Source of the DNA: Agaricus subrufescens
Lineage: Eukaryota; Basidiomycota; Agaricomycetes; Agaricales; Agaricaceae
DNA: 64,000 nt
Assembly (NCBI GenBank): GCA_029945375.1
Contig: CM057059.1
Location: 2,914,001 to 2,978,000, forward strand
Direction: 5' to 3'
The stretch's first letter is position 1. Every line of letters begins with the position of its first letter. The notes beneath the pieces are model-generated. The model ran no database searches, was not told where the DNA came from, and saw only the letters and a list, made by a program, of their open reading frames with translations. Positions 34,722 through 44,212 of the stretch are shown piece by piece. A program made the translations under genes and the position numbers.

Positions 34722-36665
34722 CTACACGTCCATTCCCCCATTCACGCCCATACTATTCCTCATCACCTGCATCTGTTGCATGATCCTCAAATGCATCAAC
34801 GTCGAATATTGTAACGTCTGAACTGGAACTGGCACCGGAACTGACGCGCGCATTCCTACCCCAGGATTCCCCACCGCCACAGTCACAGGAATTGTAGGGA
34901 CTGCGATGGGCGTAGCGATGGATATGCCCGACATGGATACAGGGTATCCGAGAAGGGTGTAAGGCATGGCAGCGCTTGCATTTTGATAGTATCCCGCAGG
35001 ATAACCTGTGGGGAGGGAACACGTTTGAGAGTATGACTGATGCCAAGTATGAGTACGGGAATCACGTCGACTGCGGTTGTAGGCGGGCGCATGAGTAGCG
35101 AGAGTCGGTTGAGGTGCGGTTTGATGAAATGGGATCGTTGACGTCAAGTCAGAGTGTGAGGAAAAAGAATTGCGCATGTGTGTCGAGCGATTCTCGTGGT
35201 GTAGTTTAGAATCACTGGTGCTCTTTCCATGACCTCGAACAGGTTTGACCTGGAATTCGACAGGTGGAACCTCCATGGGTTCGGGAGATTCGACCAAAGT
35301 TTCAGGTTCGTAAGTGACTGATGACGTCGTAACATCCAACGAACGTGCTGCCGAGAGACTCGCAGCAGTGGCACCATTTGAAGTTAGCGAATCTGTCCTT
35401 CTTCTCAGAGTCATAAGTAACTCCTTCGACCTTGACCTCTTTGTTTCGGGGTCTACGGAAACAGTTGTAGGAGGTATAGTCCAGCCCTCCACACCATCGC
35501 CCCAGCCGACAACACTGACGGTATTATTGACCCGATGATCTTCCTCGGTAAGAGGTGGCGTAGTCGGACAGATAGTTGACGTATCTGAAACGGTCGACCT
35601 CGATTTATTAATCTGATTTTGATTACCCACGCCGGGATCTGAAGCAGGGGTAGTATCCTGAACTCGACTCCCAGGTGTTGTCCATGCGCCATCGTGGTTA
35701 TACTTTGAACGTAATTGATCGACAATTGCGCGCGTTCGCGAGAGCCGAACCGGGCGTCGGCGCTGATTGATCGGCTCAAAGAGACAAAGAGGTAAGATGT
35801 CGTTTGATGATTGGTCAATGCTCTCGACAGAGCTACTGCCACTGCTGCTTGTGCGAGAACGTGAAGGAAGGTTGTTGACGTGTTCTTGATAAACTTTAGA
35901 GGGGAACGCGTTATGAAGTGACGGGAATGAAAATGAATTCAAACGATCAGGGGAATCGATGGACGAGCTGCTGGATGACGCAGATGGCGTTGTCGAAGGA
36001 GACCCCAAAGGCACGAAAGACGATGCAGAAGGATTGAGCCGGAAAGGTTTGGGGGTGGAAGGCTGAGAAAAGTAGTCGGCGCTGGCATTGGGCAGCACAA
36101 GCTGTTCCTTTGGAAGTGTGCGCAAAACCTTCGCCTTCACCTTGGCCCCTTTCAACAGATCCTGCAGGAGTGTTCCGCCAAAGAGGCCCTTCACGAGGTC
36201 GTCCCATCGCTCCCTCCCTGATTCGATATCCGTTTCCGACACAGGATCGCGAATCAGAGACTTTTCATCCGATTCGACGTCGGTAGTCAAGTAGTCAATC
36301 CCAACAGCCACCTCGTAACATCTGATTGCGTCGTTGGCACACTGCACGCCAACCAGTTGCTCGTTTAGGCCGCCATCATCTTCCTCTTCGGTAAACCGAC
36401 GACCCGCGGAAGTTGGTGGCCACTCATAGCCGGTCTGAAGAGTAGGTTTTTTTGCATCTTGCAAGCCTTGTTCCTGCCTAGTGTTCAGCGGTAAACAGTA
36501 ACAGGGCGGTCTTGTACGGGCTGAGCCTCGGGGTGGTTCTTCTGGTTCGTACGACCACGAAGCCAACCAGATGGGGGTGCGCCACCAGTCCGCAGGAATG
36601 ATATGCCAGTCGTCATCCACTGCGTGTGCCAGTTCTGCCTGGGAGCCGTCCTGCTGTGAGACCAT
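34722..36665 (-). CDS. Ser/Thr-rich protein of 647 residues, fungal-specific, unknown function
   Basis: One uninterrupted frame from ATG 36665. The N-terminus is ordered and Trp-rich (DDDWHIIPADWWRTPIWLAS). Residues 100-200 carry an acidic helix-forming part (GLNEQLVGVQCANDAIRCYE, WDDLVKGLFGGTLLQDLLKG). The remainder is disordered, with Ser runs, a basic SRTRAIVDQLRSKYNHD and a C-terminus with repeated VPVPVPV and IMQQMQVMRNSMG. I do not recognise the family. Decayed copies of its first 60 or so codons and leader occur in the adjacent F-box array (39483-39545, 41468-41640), which shows that this 5' end was copied along with the array. Confidence 0.65.
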   Translation of the reverse strand: MVSQQDGSQAELAHAVDDDWHIIPADWWRTPIWLASWSYEPEEPPRGSARTRPPCYCLPLNTRQEQGLQDAKKPTLQTGYEWPPTSAGRRFTEEEDDGGLNEQLVGVQCANDAIRCYEVAVGIDYLTTDVESDEKSLIRDPVSETDIESGRERWDDLVKGLFGGTLLQDLLKGAKVKAKVLRTLPKEQLVLPNASADYFSQPSTPKPFRLNPSASSFVPLGSPSTTPSASSSSSSIDSPDRLNSFSFPSLHNAFPSKVYQEHVNNLPSRSRTSSSGSSSVESIDQSSNDILPLCLFEPINQRRRPVRLSRTRAIVDQLRSKYNHDGAWTTPGSRVQDTTPASDPGVGNQNQINKSRSTVSDTSTICPTTPPLTEEDHRVNNTVSVVGWGDGVEGWTIPPTTVSVDPETKRSRSKELLMTLRRRTDSLTSNGATAASLSAARSLDVTTSSVTYEPETLVESPEPMEVPPVEFQVKPVRGHGKSTSDSKLHHENRSTHMRNSFSSHSDLTSTIPFHQTAPQPTLATHAPAYNRSRRDSRTHTWHQSYSQTCSLPTGYPAGYYQNASAAMPYTLLGYPVSMSGISIATPIAVPTIPVTVAVGNPGVGMRASVPVPVPVQTLQYSTLMHLRIMQQMQVMRNSMGVNGGMDV

Positions 36666-37268
36666 GGAGGATCAAGTCGAACAGAAGACAAATTCGCCTG
36701 CGCAAGCTGTAGTAGTCAGAAAAGGGCGTACTTTTCTGGAGAATGGAATGGAAACGGCAGCTCACAGAAAGACCTGCTTGAGGAGTGGGTGGAGCGGAAG
36801 GACTAGAGGGAGGTGAACATGTGTTGAGGGCCTGCTCGGTGCTGGCTCATGAAGAGTCCAACAACTCCCAGATCACGGGATCCCTGCATCGAAGTAAACT
36901 TCATCATTACACACCGTCCCTTATTGTTCCAGTGGCAATCACTCCGAACAGTCAATACACAAGCCGCAGGTGAGCTAAGCGGATGGCCCTCTCGTAGGTA
37001 CTAGGTAGCATCGATCAGCCACTGTCTTGATTTTAAAATGATTTATTCATTCACAGCGAAGCGCCATGTACCGTCCGAACTAAACGCTCAAAAGCTCCGC
37101 AAGATTATTTTAATTTCATACTGGGGCTCAAGATTAGAACGAGTACTCAATGGCACAACGGATTACACCATTTATTTCGACTAAATTTCTCTAATCCAAG
37201 TATACCCACGAGCACAAGTATTGACGGAAAAAGAAGAAAAGACTTCTCGCCATAATTCAAAAAGAATG
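36666..37268. other. Intergenic region, boundary of the F-box array
   Basis: Holds the leader of the 647-residue gene (to about 36730), about 300 bases of unique spacer, and from about 37040 the 3' flank of F-box copy 1. That flank (blocks TTATTCATTCACA, CGCTCAAAAGCTCC, TTTATTTCGACTAAATTTCT) recurs at 41641-41866 before copy 3 and in part at 39565-39669 before copy 2. Confidence 0.7.
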
Positions 37269-38828
37269 CTACTGCTCGTCAGTGGCCACAGGGTCAGTCT
37301 TGCTGAGAGAATGACCCACACGGCCTACCGGCATGGGCAGCCAGTCAACCGGCTTTGAATCCTCCCATAGTTCCACCATACACCCCTTCTCCACCATCCT
37401 TATCAATTTCTTTTTAATCTCAGGCAACCATTCAACCCGACATTCCATAAATTCTAACCGAAATGGGCGATCATTTGGTTTCCTTGATTGTGTTGCGCAG
37501 TACCGGCGGAGGGTTCTTATTACCCTAGCCTGCTTGAAAAGATGACTATCTTCCAAGCTTTCGATAGAGATTGATTTGAGTTTTGGTGACAACGGGAGCT
37601 CGTCTGATGCCAAGGCATAAAAAATACTGTTCACGAAGCCACAACCGATCCACCCTCTGAAGGAGAGGCGCTCAACGTTAGGAAGAGTCAAAAGGTAGCG
37701 TATTATGAAGGGGCATGGAGAGGATGTGCAGCCGTTGGTTATCTCTATTTCAGATAGTGTCAAAGGCAGCCGCTCGAGGAAACCGGATATATAGCTCGAT
37801 GGTGAATGTGTGTTCGGGTAAGACCATGAGAACGTCTTTAGAACGGGCATGCGGACATGCTCTAGTATTGCATGGTTTATGGTATTCTTGTCATCTAAAT
37901 TCCACCCAAATACCTTCAAGTGCGGTAAGGTGAAAGGGGAATGAGGCAACTCTATTTCTTCGTTCCCGCAGATGGGTTGTTTGAGCTTGAACTCTACGAG
38001 CTGAGCACATTTCTGGAGCAGTTCTAGGCAAATTTCGTACGGTATCCAATCGAGATGCAAGATTTTGATCTTAGACCAAGTTAATGAGAGGCGAACTTTA
38101 ATATCCTTCAGGACAAGATGAATGCATGAGCTGTCGATTGACAATGATGTGTCATCTGAACGTATGCTTCGGGCAATGGACAAGTGCTTGATGTTTTGAA
38201 AGTTGGGAAGATGCTGCTTTATCCAGGTGGAAGAGGCACCCTTCACATGAAGCATGCGAATCCGAGAACTGTGTTCTTGCAAAAGTGGGATAATGATGGA
38301 GGATTCATGAGGCCTCCACTCGTCCGGATCCCTAATGCTAACAGAGACAGGGAGATGACCAGATTTTTTGAAGATCATCTGCGTGAGATCCAAGTCCTCG
38401 TCCCCTGCGATGAATGATGTCCATAAAGACGGTGTTGATGACACAACGTTACTCCAAAGAACCGAAACCACACTCAACACTCGAATAATCGCTGCTCCCT
38501 CACGAGTGGTAGCCCCATTATGATGCGAGGAGGGAGTATTGATGTAGGCCTGATCTACTCCATATGTTTTCCAAAAATCGGCAGGCGGACATACAAACTT
38601 GAAAATAAGAGAAAGGACTTCATGGGGTACGGAATATATGGGAGACTGTGTTTCATTCCTCTTCTTCAACAGTCGAGAGCGCTCGATGATCAACTTTGAT
38701 ATAAGATTTTCAGTGCGCTTGATCTCGTCGTCGATATTATTCTCTCCAGTAGGTCCGAGTGACGGTACGGCAGATGTATCGAATTTCGGTTGAAAGCAGT
38801 GAGGACATATCGGGAGAGTTGCGACCAT
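37269..38828 (-). CDS. F-box-like/LRR protein, array copy 1
   Basis: 519 residues from ATG 38828. The frame is open from 38921, but the paralogues all start at this M(V/A)(A/T)TLPICP and the shared core promoter element ends at 38946, so the upstream ATG is unlikely. The N-terminus has a CPHCFQPKF pair, then a helix of charged residues. The F-box-like segment is SPIYSVPHEVLSLIFKFV...LSVVSVLWSNVVSSTPSLW. About 350 residues of degenerate leucine-rich repeats follow (LPNFQNIKHLSIA, LPHLKVFGWNL, TLPNVERLSFRGW). F-box proteins are substrate adaptors of SCF ubiquitin ligases; the Skp1 contact here is inferred, not shown. No introns. Confidence 0.8.
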   Translation of the reverse strand: MVATLPICPHCFQPKFDTSAVPSLGPTGENNIDDEIKRTENLISKLIIERSRLLKKRNETQSPIYSVPHEVLSLIFKFVCPPADFWKTYGVDQAYINTPSSHHNGATTREGAAIIRVLSVVSVLWSNVVSSTPSLWTSFIAGDEDLDLTQMIFKKSGHLPVSVSIRDPDEWRPHESSIIIPLLQEHSSRIRMLHVKGASSTWIKQHLPNFQNIKHLSIARSIRSDDTSLSIDSSCIHLVLKDIKVRLSLTWSKIKILHLDWIPYEICLELLQKCAQLVEFKLKQPICGNEEIELPHSPFTLPHLKVFGWNLDDKNTINHAILEHVRMPVLKTFSWSYPNTHSPSSYISGFLERLPLTLSEIEITNGCTSSPCPFIIRYLLTLPNVERLSFRGWIGCGFVNSIFYALASDELPLSPKLKSISIESLEDSHLFKQARVIRTLRRYCATQSRKPNDRPFRLEFMECRVEWLPEIKKKLIRMVEKGCMVELWEDSKPVDWLPMPVGRVGHSLSKTDPVATDEQ

Positions 38829-38945
38829 GACGAGAACGACTGGTTGGTTCTTGAGATTGGAAGAGATAAAAAAAAAGACACAGTAGCGTACTGAGAATCG
38901 ATGACTCAACGTACTCAACAATGGACAGAATCGGTACCAAACCCA

Positions 38946-38972
38946 CTATTTTTCACACGTCTATTAATAGAT
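38946..38972 (-). promoter_or_regulatory. Core promoter element of F-box copy 1
   Basis: On the minus strand ATCTATTAATAGACGTGTGA followed by AAAATAG. The same block, slightly changed, lies at a similar distance from the start of copies 2, 3 and 4, about 118-155 bases upstream. It contains the TATA-like ATTAATAG. Confidence 0.5.
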
Positions 38973-38999
38973 CTTGGATACATATACTTTTTGAAAAAC

Positions 39000-39482
39000 C
39001 ATCCAAAAAGAGAAATGCTAGCGCTCGTTTGCAGCCAAGAGCTCATATACGTCCGGACTCTGTCTTTGCAGTTTTCTACGAAGCATAAGCCAGTCACGCG
39101 GGAAAACCCAACGTAGCCAGTTTTGAATCCTCCCACAGCTCAGCGCTCAACCCTGCACCCCTGTTCAACCATTTTTACTAATTCCTCTTTGGCCAGGGAG
39201 TCCAGATGGCCTGATGATTCATGAACTCTAGCTGCAATGGGCTTTCCGGTGGTTTCCCTGATGGCTTTGGGCAGTAACGTCGAAAATTTTCTAACACCTT
39301 ATCCTGCTCGAGATAACGTGCCTGCAAAACCGATGATACCGATTGATTTGAGTTTCGGTAATGCCAGCGTATCTGGACGGTTATCTTGGCAGTCGACTAA
39401 AGACGTCGCAGATCCCAATTTGCGAAAAAAGTCGTCCATGGAATCAGGGCAGTATCTCTTGAAAACAAGGTGTCCATTGCTA
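39000..39482 (-). pseudogene. 3' remnant of an F-box-like gene (copy-4 type)
   Basis: The nucleotide sequence follows the 3' end of copy 4 (44150-44590): CTCATATACGTCCGGACTC, CAACCATTTTTACTAATTCC, GGGCTTTCCGGTGGT, AACACCTTATCCTGCTCGAGATAA, with many substitutions and indels. It covers only the last 120 or so codons and breaks at 39482, where the fragment of the 647-residue gene begins. No reading frame survives. Confidence 0.75.
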
Positions 39483-39545
39483 GGACGACCACGAAGCGAA
39501 CCATATGCTGGTGCACCACCAAGTCCGCAGCTCTGGGGCTCAAGA
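39483..39545 (-). pseudogene. Fragment of the 5' end of the 647-residue gene (short)
   Basis: ACGACCACGAAGCGAACCAT and GTGCACCACCAAGTCCGCAG match 36550-36595 inside the coding part of the neighbouring gene at 34722-36665. It is about 60 bases long and is immediately followed by the 3' flank of F-box copy 2. Confidence 0.7.
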
Positions 39546-39669
39546 GTAGGATGGCATAACAGATCTCAAAATTTATTTCGACTAAATTTCTCTAACTTGA
39601 GTATACTTACGAGCACAAGTATTTACAGAAAAGGATGAAAAGACTCCCGCAGTCATTCAAGAAAGAATG

Positions 39670-41241
39670 CTACTGTTCGTCAGTAGCTTCGGTGTCAGTC
39701 AAGTTGCCACAAGAGCGACCCAAGCGGCCTACCGGCCTAGGCAGCCAGTCAACCGGCTTTGAGTCCTCCCATAGTTCCACCATACACCCCTTCTCCACCA
39801 TCCTTATCAAGGTCTTTTTAATCTTAGGCAACCATTCAACCCGGCGTTCCATAAATTCTAGGCGAAACGGGCGATCATTTGGTCTCTTTGACTGTGTTGC
39901 ACAGTACCGGTGGAGAGTTCTTATTACCCTAGTCTGCTTGAAAAGATGACTATCTTCCAAGCTTTCGATAGAGATTGATTTGAGTTTTGGTGACAACGGG
40001 AGCTCGGCGGATGCCAAGTCATTCAAAATACCGTTCACGAAGTCAGAACTGGTCCACCCTCTGAGAATGAGGCGCTCAACGTTAGGAAGAGTCAAAAGGA
40101 GGCGAATTATCGAGGAGCCTGAGGAGGGGGTGCGGCCGCCTATTATCTCTATTTCAGATAGTGTCGAAGGCAACCGCTCGAAGAAACCGGAAATATAGCT
40201 CGATGGTAAAGGTATGGATGGGTAAAACCATGAGAGCGTCTCCAGAACAGGCATGCGGACATGCCGTAGCATTGCACGGTGCACGAAATCCTTGTCATCT
40301 ATGTTCCACCTGAATACCTTCAAGTGCGGTAAGATGAAAGGAGAATGAGGCAACTCTATTTCTCCGCCGTCCTCATCGTAACCCCATTCTTTGACCTTGA
40401 ACTCTACCAGTTGAGTACATTTCTGGAGCATTTCTAGGCAGACTTCAACCGGTATGAATTCAAGGTGCAGAATTTTGATCTTCGACCAAGATAATGAGAT
40501 GCGAACGTCAATATTCTTCAGGACAAGGTGAGCACATGGGCTGTCGATTGATATTTGTGTGGTGCCTGAAGCCTGAATTGTGTCAAAGGACAAGTGCTTG
40601 ACGTTTTGAAAGTTGGGAAGGTGCTGCTTTATCCAGGTGGGAGAAGCATCGTCCAAATGAAGCATGTGAATGCGAGAACTGTGTTCTCGCAGAAGTGAGA
40701 CAATGATGGAGGATTCATTAAGTGTCCATCCGCCCGGACAGTTAATGCTAACAGAGACTGGTAGAAGACGAGACCGTTTAAAAATAGTCTGCATGAGATA
40801 CAAGTCCTCGGTCCCAGCGATGAATGACTTCCATAGAGACGGTGTTGATGACACAACGTTGTTCCAATAAGCCGAAACCGTACTCAACACTCTAACAATC
40901 GCTGCTCCCTCACGAGTGGTAGCCCCACTGGGATACCAGTAGGGGGATTCGGTGTAGGCATGTTCTACTCCATATGTTCTCCAGAAATCTGCAGGCGGAC
41001 ATGCAAACTGGAAAATAAGAGCAAGGATTTCAGGGGGTAGGGAATATATGGGTGACTGTGTTTTATTCCTTCTCTTTAACAGCCGGGAGCGCTCAATAAT
41101 CAGCATTGATATGAGACTTTCAGCGCGCTTTATCTTGCCATCGATATCATTTTCCCCAATAGGTCCGACTCGTGGTGGGGCGGTAGATGTATTGAATTTC
41201 GGTTGAAAGCAGCGAGGACATATTGGGAGAGTTGTGGCCAT
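39670..41241 (-). CDS. F-box-like/LRR protein, array copy 2
   Basis: 523 residues from ATG 41241 (MATTLPICPRCFQPKFNTS). The open frame extends three codons further, to a GTG. The layout is as in copy 1: Cys pair, charged helix, F-box-like SPIYSLPPEILALIFQFACP, then LRR. It is closest to copy 3 by eye; both share EQYT-region wording such as LHLEFIPVEVCLEMLQKCTQ and LPSTLSEIEI/VEI. The N-terminal ends and C-terminal GRLGRSCGNLTDTEATDEQ also match. The frame is fully open, without stops, so it is probably functional. Confidence 0.8.
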   Translation of the reverse strand: MATTLPICPRCFQPKFNTSTAPPRVGPIGENDIDGKIKRAESLISMLIIERSRLLKRRNKTQSPIYSLPPEILALIFQFACPPADFWRTYGVEHAYTESPYWYPSGATTREGAAIVRVLSTVSAYWNNVVSSTPSLWKSFIAGTEDLYLMQTIFKRSRLLPVSVSINCPGGWTLNESSIIVSLLREHSSRIHMLHLDDASPTWIKQHLPNFQNVKHLSFDTIQASGTTQISIDSPCAHLVLKNIDVRISLSWSKIKILHLEFIPVEVCLEMLQKCTQLVEFKVKEWGYDEDGGEIELPHSPFILPHLKVFRWNIDDKDFVHRAMLRHVRMPVLETLSWFYPSIPLPSSYISGFFERLPSTLSEIEIIGGRTPSSGSSIIRLLLTLPNVERLILRGWTSSDFVNGILNDLASAELPLSPKLKSISIESLEDSHLFKQTRVIRTLHRYCATQSKRPNDRPFRLEFMERRVEWLPKIKKTLIRMVEKGCMVELWEDSKPVDWLPRPVGRLGRSCGNLTDTEATDEQ

Positions 41242-41367
41242 GGGAAGCACTACTAGTTGATTTTTGAGATTCGAGGAACATAGGCAAGAAGATATAACAA
41301 CATACTCAGAATCGATGACTCGACGTACTCAACAGTGGGCGGGACCGGGACAGGTACTATAAACTCA

Positions 41368-41396
41368 CTATCTTTCACACCCCTCTATTAATAGAT
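41368..41396 (-). promoter_or_regulatory. Core promoter element of F-box copy 2
   Basis: Same block as at copy 1, with ATTAATAGAG and a GTGTGAAAGATAG tail on the minus strand, about 127 bases upstream of ATG 41241. Confidence 0.5.
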
Positions 41397-41467
41397 TTTG
41401 AGCACGCTTTCGTGATCATCAGAGCAGCCATATATCAAATAAGTATGTAGCTCCTGACGCATTCGCT

Positions 41468-41640
41468 ACGAACCATATAAGGGTGCACCACCAGTCCGTA
41501 GGGATAATATGCCAGTCGTCATCCGCACTGCGGGTGCCAGTTCTGTCTGGGAGTCATCCTGCTGTGAGACCATAGAGGATCAAGTCTGACAAAAGACAAA
41601 TTCGCTTGCGCAAGCTGTAGTTGTCAGAAAAGAGTGTACT
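41468..41640 (-). pseudogene. Fragment of the 5' end and leader of the 647-residue gene (long)
   Basis: About 170 bases matching 36557-36735: GGTGCACCACCAGTCCG, ATATGCCAGTCGTCATCC, GCTGTGAGACCATAGAGGAT, ACAAATTCGCTTGCGCAAGC. It contains the start codon context, but a small insertion near 41526 shifts the frame. It ends against the 3' flank of F-box copy 3. This is a passenger of the tandem duplication, not a gene. Confidence 0.88.
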
Positions 41641-41866
41641 ATTTATTCATTCACAAAGCGCCATGTGCCATCCAAACCACTAAACCAAACGCTCAAAAGC
41701 TCCACAAGACCATTTTGATCTCACTCTGCGACACAACAGTAGGATGGCACAACAGATCTCAAAATTTATTTCGACTAAATTTCTCTAACCCGAGTATACC
41801 TACGAGCACAACTTGTACTTACAGAAAATAATGAAAAGACTTCTCGAGTTCATTCCAAAAAGAATG

Positions 41867-43432
41867 CTACTGTTCGTCAGTAGCCACGGTGTCAGTCAAG
41901 TTGCTACGAGAGCGACTCAAGCGGCCTACCGGCCTAGGCAGCCAGTCAACCGGCTTTGAATCCTCCCATAGTTCCACCATACACCCCTTCTCCACCATCC
42001 CTATCAATTTCTTTCTAAAAGCAGGCAACCATTCAACCCGACGTTCCGTAAATTCTAACCGAAATGGGCGATAATTTGATCTCTTTGACTGTGCGCAGTA
42101 CCGGAGGAGGGTTCTTATTACCCTAGTCTGCTTGAAAAGATGACTATCTTCCAAGCTTTCGATAGAGATTGATTTGAGTTTTGGTGACAACGGGAGCTTG
42201 GCGGATGCCAAGTCATTAAAAATACCGTTCACAAAGCCAGAACTGGTCCTCCCTTTGAAAACGAGGCGCTCAACGTTAGGCAGAGTCAAAACGTAGGTAA
42301 TTATGGAGGGGCCTGAAGAGGGTGCGTAGCCGCCTATTATCTCTACTTCAGATAGTGTCGAAGGCAGCCGCTCAAAGAAACCGGAAATATAGCTCAGTGG
42401 TAAATGTGTGGATGGATAATACCATGAGAACGTCTCCAGAACAGGCATGCGGACATGCCGTAGCATTGCACGGTGCATGGTATCCTTGTCATCTATCCTC
42501 CACCCAAATACTTTCAAGTGTGGTGAGATGAAAGGGGAATGAGACAACTCTATAGGTTCTTCGCTCTCCAGGTAACCGCAATCTTTGACCTTGAACTCTA
42601 CCAGTTGAGTACATTTCTGGAGCATTTCTAGACAGACTTCAACCGGTATGAATTCAAGGTGCAAAATTTTGATCCTAGACCAAGATAATGAGACGCGAAC
42701 GTCAATATTCTTCAGGACAAGATGAACACATGGGCTGTCGATTGATATTTGTGTGGTGCCTGGGGCGTGAATCATGTCTAAGGACAAGTGTTTGACGTTT
42801 TGAAAGTTAGGAAGATGCTGCTTTATCCAGGTGGGAGAAGCATCGTCCAAATGAAGCATGTGAATGCGAGAACTGTGTTCTCGCAGAAGTGAGGCAATTA
42901 TGGAGGATTCGTTACGTATCCATTCGTTCGGAGAGTTAATGCTAACAGAGACAGGTAGATGACGAGATTGTTTGAAGATAGTCTGCATGAGATGCAAGTC
43001 CTCGGTCCCCGCGACGAATGATGTCCATAGAGATGGGGTTGATGATACAACGTCGTTCCAATAAGCCGAAACCACACTCAACACTCTAATAGTCGTCGCT
43101 CCCTCACGAGTGGTAGCCCCAGTGGGATACCGGGAGGGGGACTCGATGCTGGCATGATCCACTCCATATGTTGCCCAGAAATCGGCAGGCGGACATGCAA
43201 ACTGGAAAACAAGAGCAAGGATTTCATGGAATAGGGAATATATGGGAGAATGTGTTTCATTCCTTCTCTTTAACAGTCGGGAGCGCTCGATGATCAGCTT
43301 TGATATGAGATTTTCAGTGTGCCTGATCTCGCCATCGATATCATTCTCTCCAGTAGGTCCGAGTGACGGCGCGGCAGATGTATTGAATTTCGGTTGAAAG
43401 CAGTGAGGACATATCGGGAGAGTTGTAGCCAT
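41867..43432 (-). CDS. F-box-like/LRR protein, array copy 3
   Basis: 521 residues from ATG 43432 (MATTLPICPHCFQPKFNTS). F-box-like SPIYSLFHEILALVFQFACP, followed by VVSAYWNDVVSSTPSLWTSF and leucine-rich repeats. The C-terminus ...GRLSRSRSNLTDTVATDEQ is nearly that of copy 2. Conserved throughout against copies 1 and 2 with no stops or frameshifts, so it is likely functional. Differences are clustered in the LRR faces (for example CGYLESEEPIELSHSPF against WGYDEDGGEIELPHSPF), the part expected to contact substrates. That interpretation is inference. Confidence 0.8.
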   Translation of the reverse strand: MATTLPICPHCFQPKFNTSAAPSLGPTGENDIDGEIRHTENLISKLIIERSRLLKRRNETHSPIYSLFHEILALVFQFACPPADFWATYGVDHASIESPSRYPTGATTREGATTIRVLSVVSAYWNDVVSSTPSLWTSFVAGTEDLHLMQTIFKQSRHLPVSVSINSPNEWIRNESSIIASLLREHSSRIHMLHLDDASPTWIKQHLPNFQNVKHLSLDMIHAPGTTQISIDSPCVHLVLKNIDVRVSLSWSRIKILHLEFIPVEVCLEMLQKCTQLVEFKVKDCGYLESEEPIELSHSPFISPHLKVFGWRIDDKDTMHRAMLRHVRMPVLETFSWYYPSTHLPLSYISGFFERLPSTLSEVEIIGGYAPSSGPSIITYVLTLPNVERLVFKGRTSSGFVNGIFNDLASAKLPLSPKLKSISIESLEDSHLFKQTRVIRTLLRYCAQSKRSNYRPFRLEFTERRVEWLPAFRKKLIGMVEKGCMVELWEDSKPVDWLPRPVGRLSRSRSNLTDTVATDEQ

Positions 43433-43564
43433 GAGAAGCGCTACTAGTGGATTTTTAAGATCCGAGGAACTTTATCATAGGCAAGAAGACGCAATAACGT
43501 ACTGAGAATCAACGGCTCAATGTACTGAACAGTGGGTGGGACCGGGACAGGTGCTATAAATCCC

Positions 43565-43593
43565 CTATTTCTCACACATCACTATTCATAGAT
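43565..43593 (-). promoter_or_regulatory. Core promoter element of F-box copy 3
   Basis: Minus-strand ATCTATGAATAGTGATGTGT followed by GAGAAATAG, about 133 bases upstream of ATG 43432. It is the most degenerate of the four copies. Confidence 0.4.
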
Positions 43594-43754
43594 TTCGACC
43601 ACGCTTTCGTGATCAGAGCAACCATATATCAAATAAGTATGTACCTCCTGATGCATTCGCTATCACACCCTGAAGGCCCTCTCGTATGTATCGATTAACC
43701 ACAATTCATACACCATGTGGAGTGTCCCATGTGTAAAATAATCCATTCATGCAT

Positions 43755-44030
43755 GAATGTTCACGAAGAAATTCTCAGCCCATCCTTTGAAAAGGAGGCG
43801 CTCGACGTTAGGAAAAGCAAAAAGGTAGGGGGCTAGTATCGAGACTTGCATTGGTCGAGTTTACCGTCGCATATTATCTCCACTTCGGATAGTGTCAAAG
43901 GCAGCCGCTCGAAGAAACCGGAGATATAGCTGGATGGTGAATGTGTGAGTCGGTGAAACTATAAGAACGTCTCCAAAACGGACATGCGGACATGTTGTAG
44001 CATTGCACAGTCCACAATCATGGTAGATAT
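43755..44030 (-). pseudogene. Internal remnant of an F-box-like gene
   Basis: The sequence follows 37655-37870 of copy 1 (GAGGCGCTCGACGTTAGGAA, GATAGTGTCAAAGGCAGCCG, CATGCGGACATG) but begins and ends inside the coding region and contains frame-breaking changes. It is about 270 bases long. Confidence 0.8.
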
Positions 44031-44212
44031 TTAATAGGTACCCAGCAGGTCCGTAATACTACCTCGATAAGCACAACTACGAGTAAACCAAAAGCCTACC
44101 AGCAAAATATCACTACTGTCTTCCAGAGAAAAAAAAGCTACCGTTTGTCACTGGCTGTAGCTGAGGGCTCAGATACACCCGGACTCAGTCCTACTGACGA
44201 GAAAAGAGCGAG

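Noticed and set aside
34248..34821. Overlapping open frames on both strands between glucosidase II and the 647-residue gene
   Set aside because: Lys/Phe-rich translations of homopolymer-containing 3' UTR sequence.
38829..38921. Upstream ATG extending F-box copy 1 by 31 residues
   Set aside because: Paralogues start at the downstream ATG, and the conserved promoter block lies only 25 bases before the upstream one.
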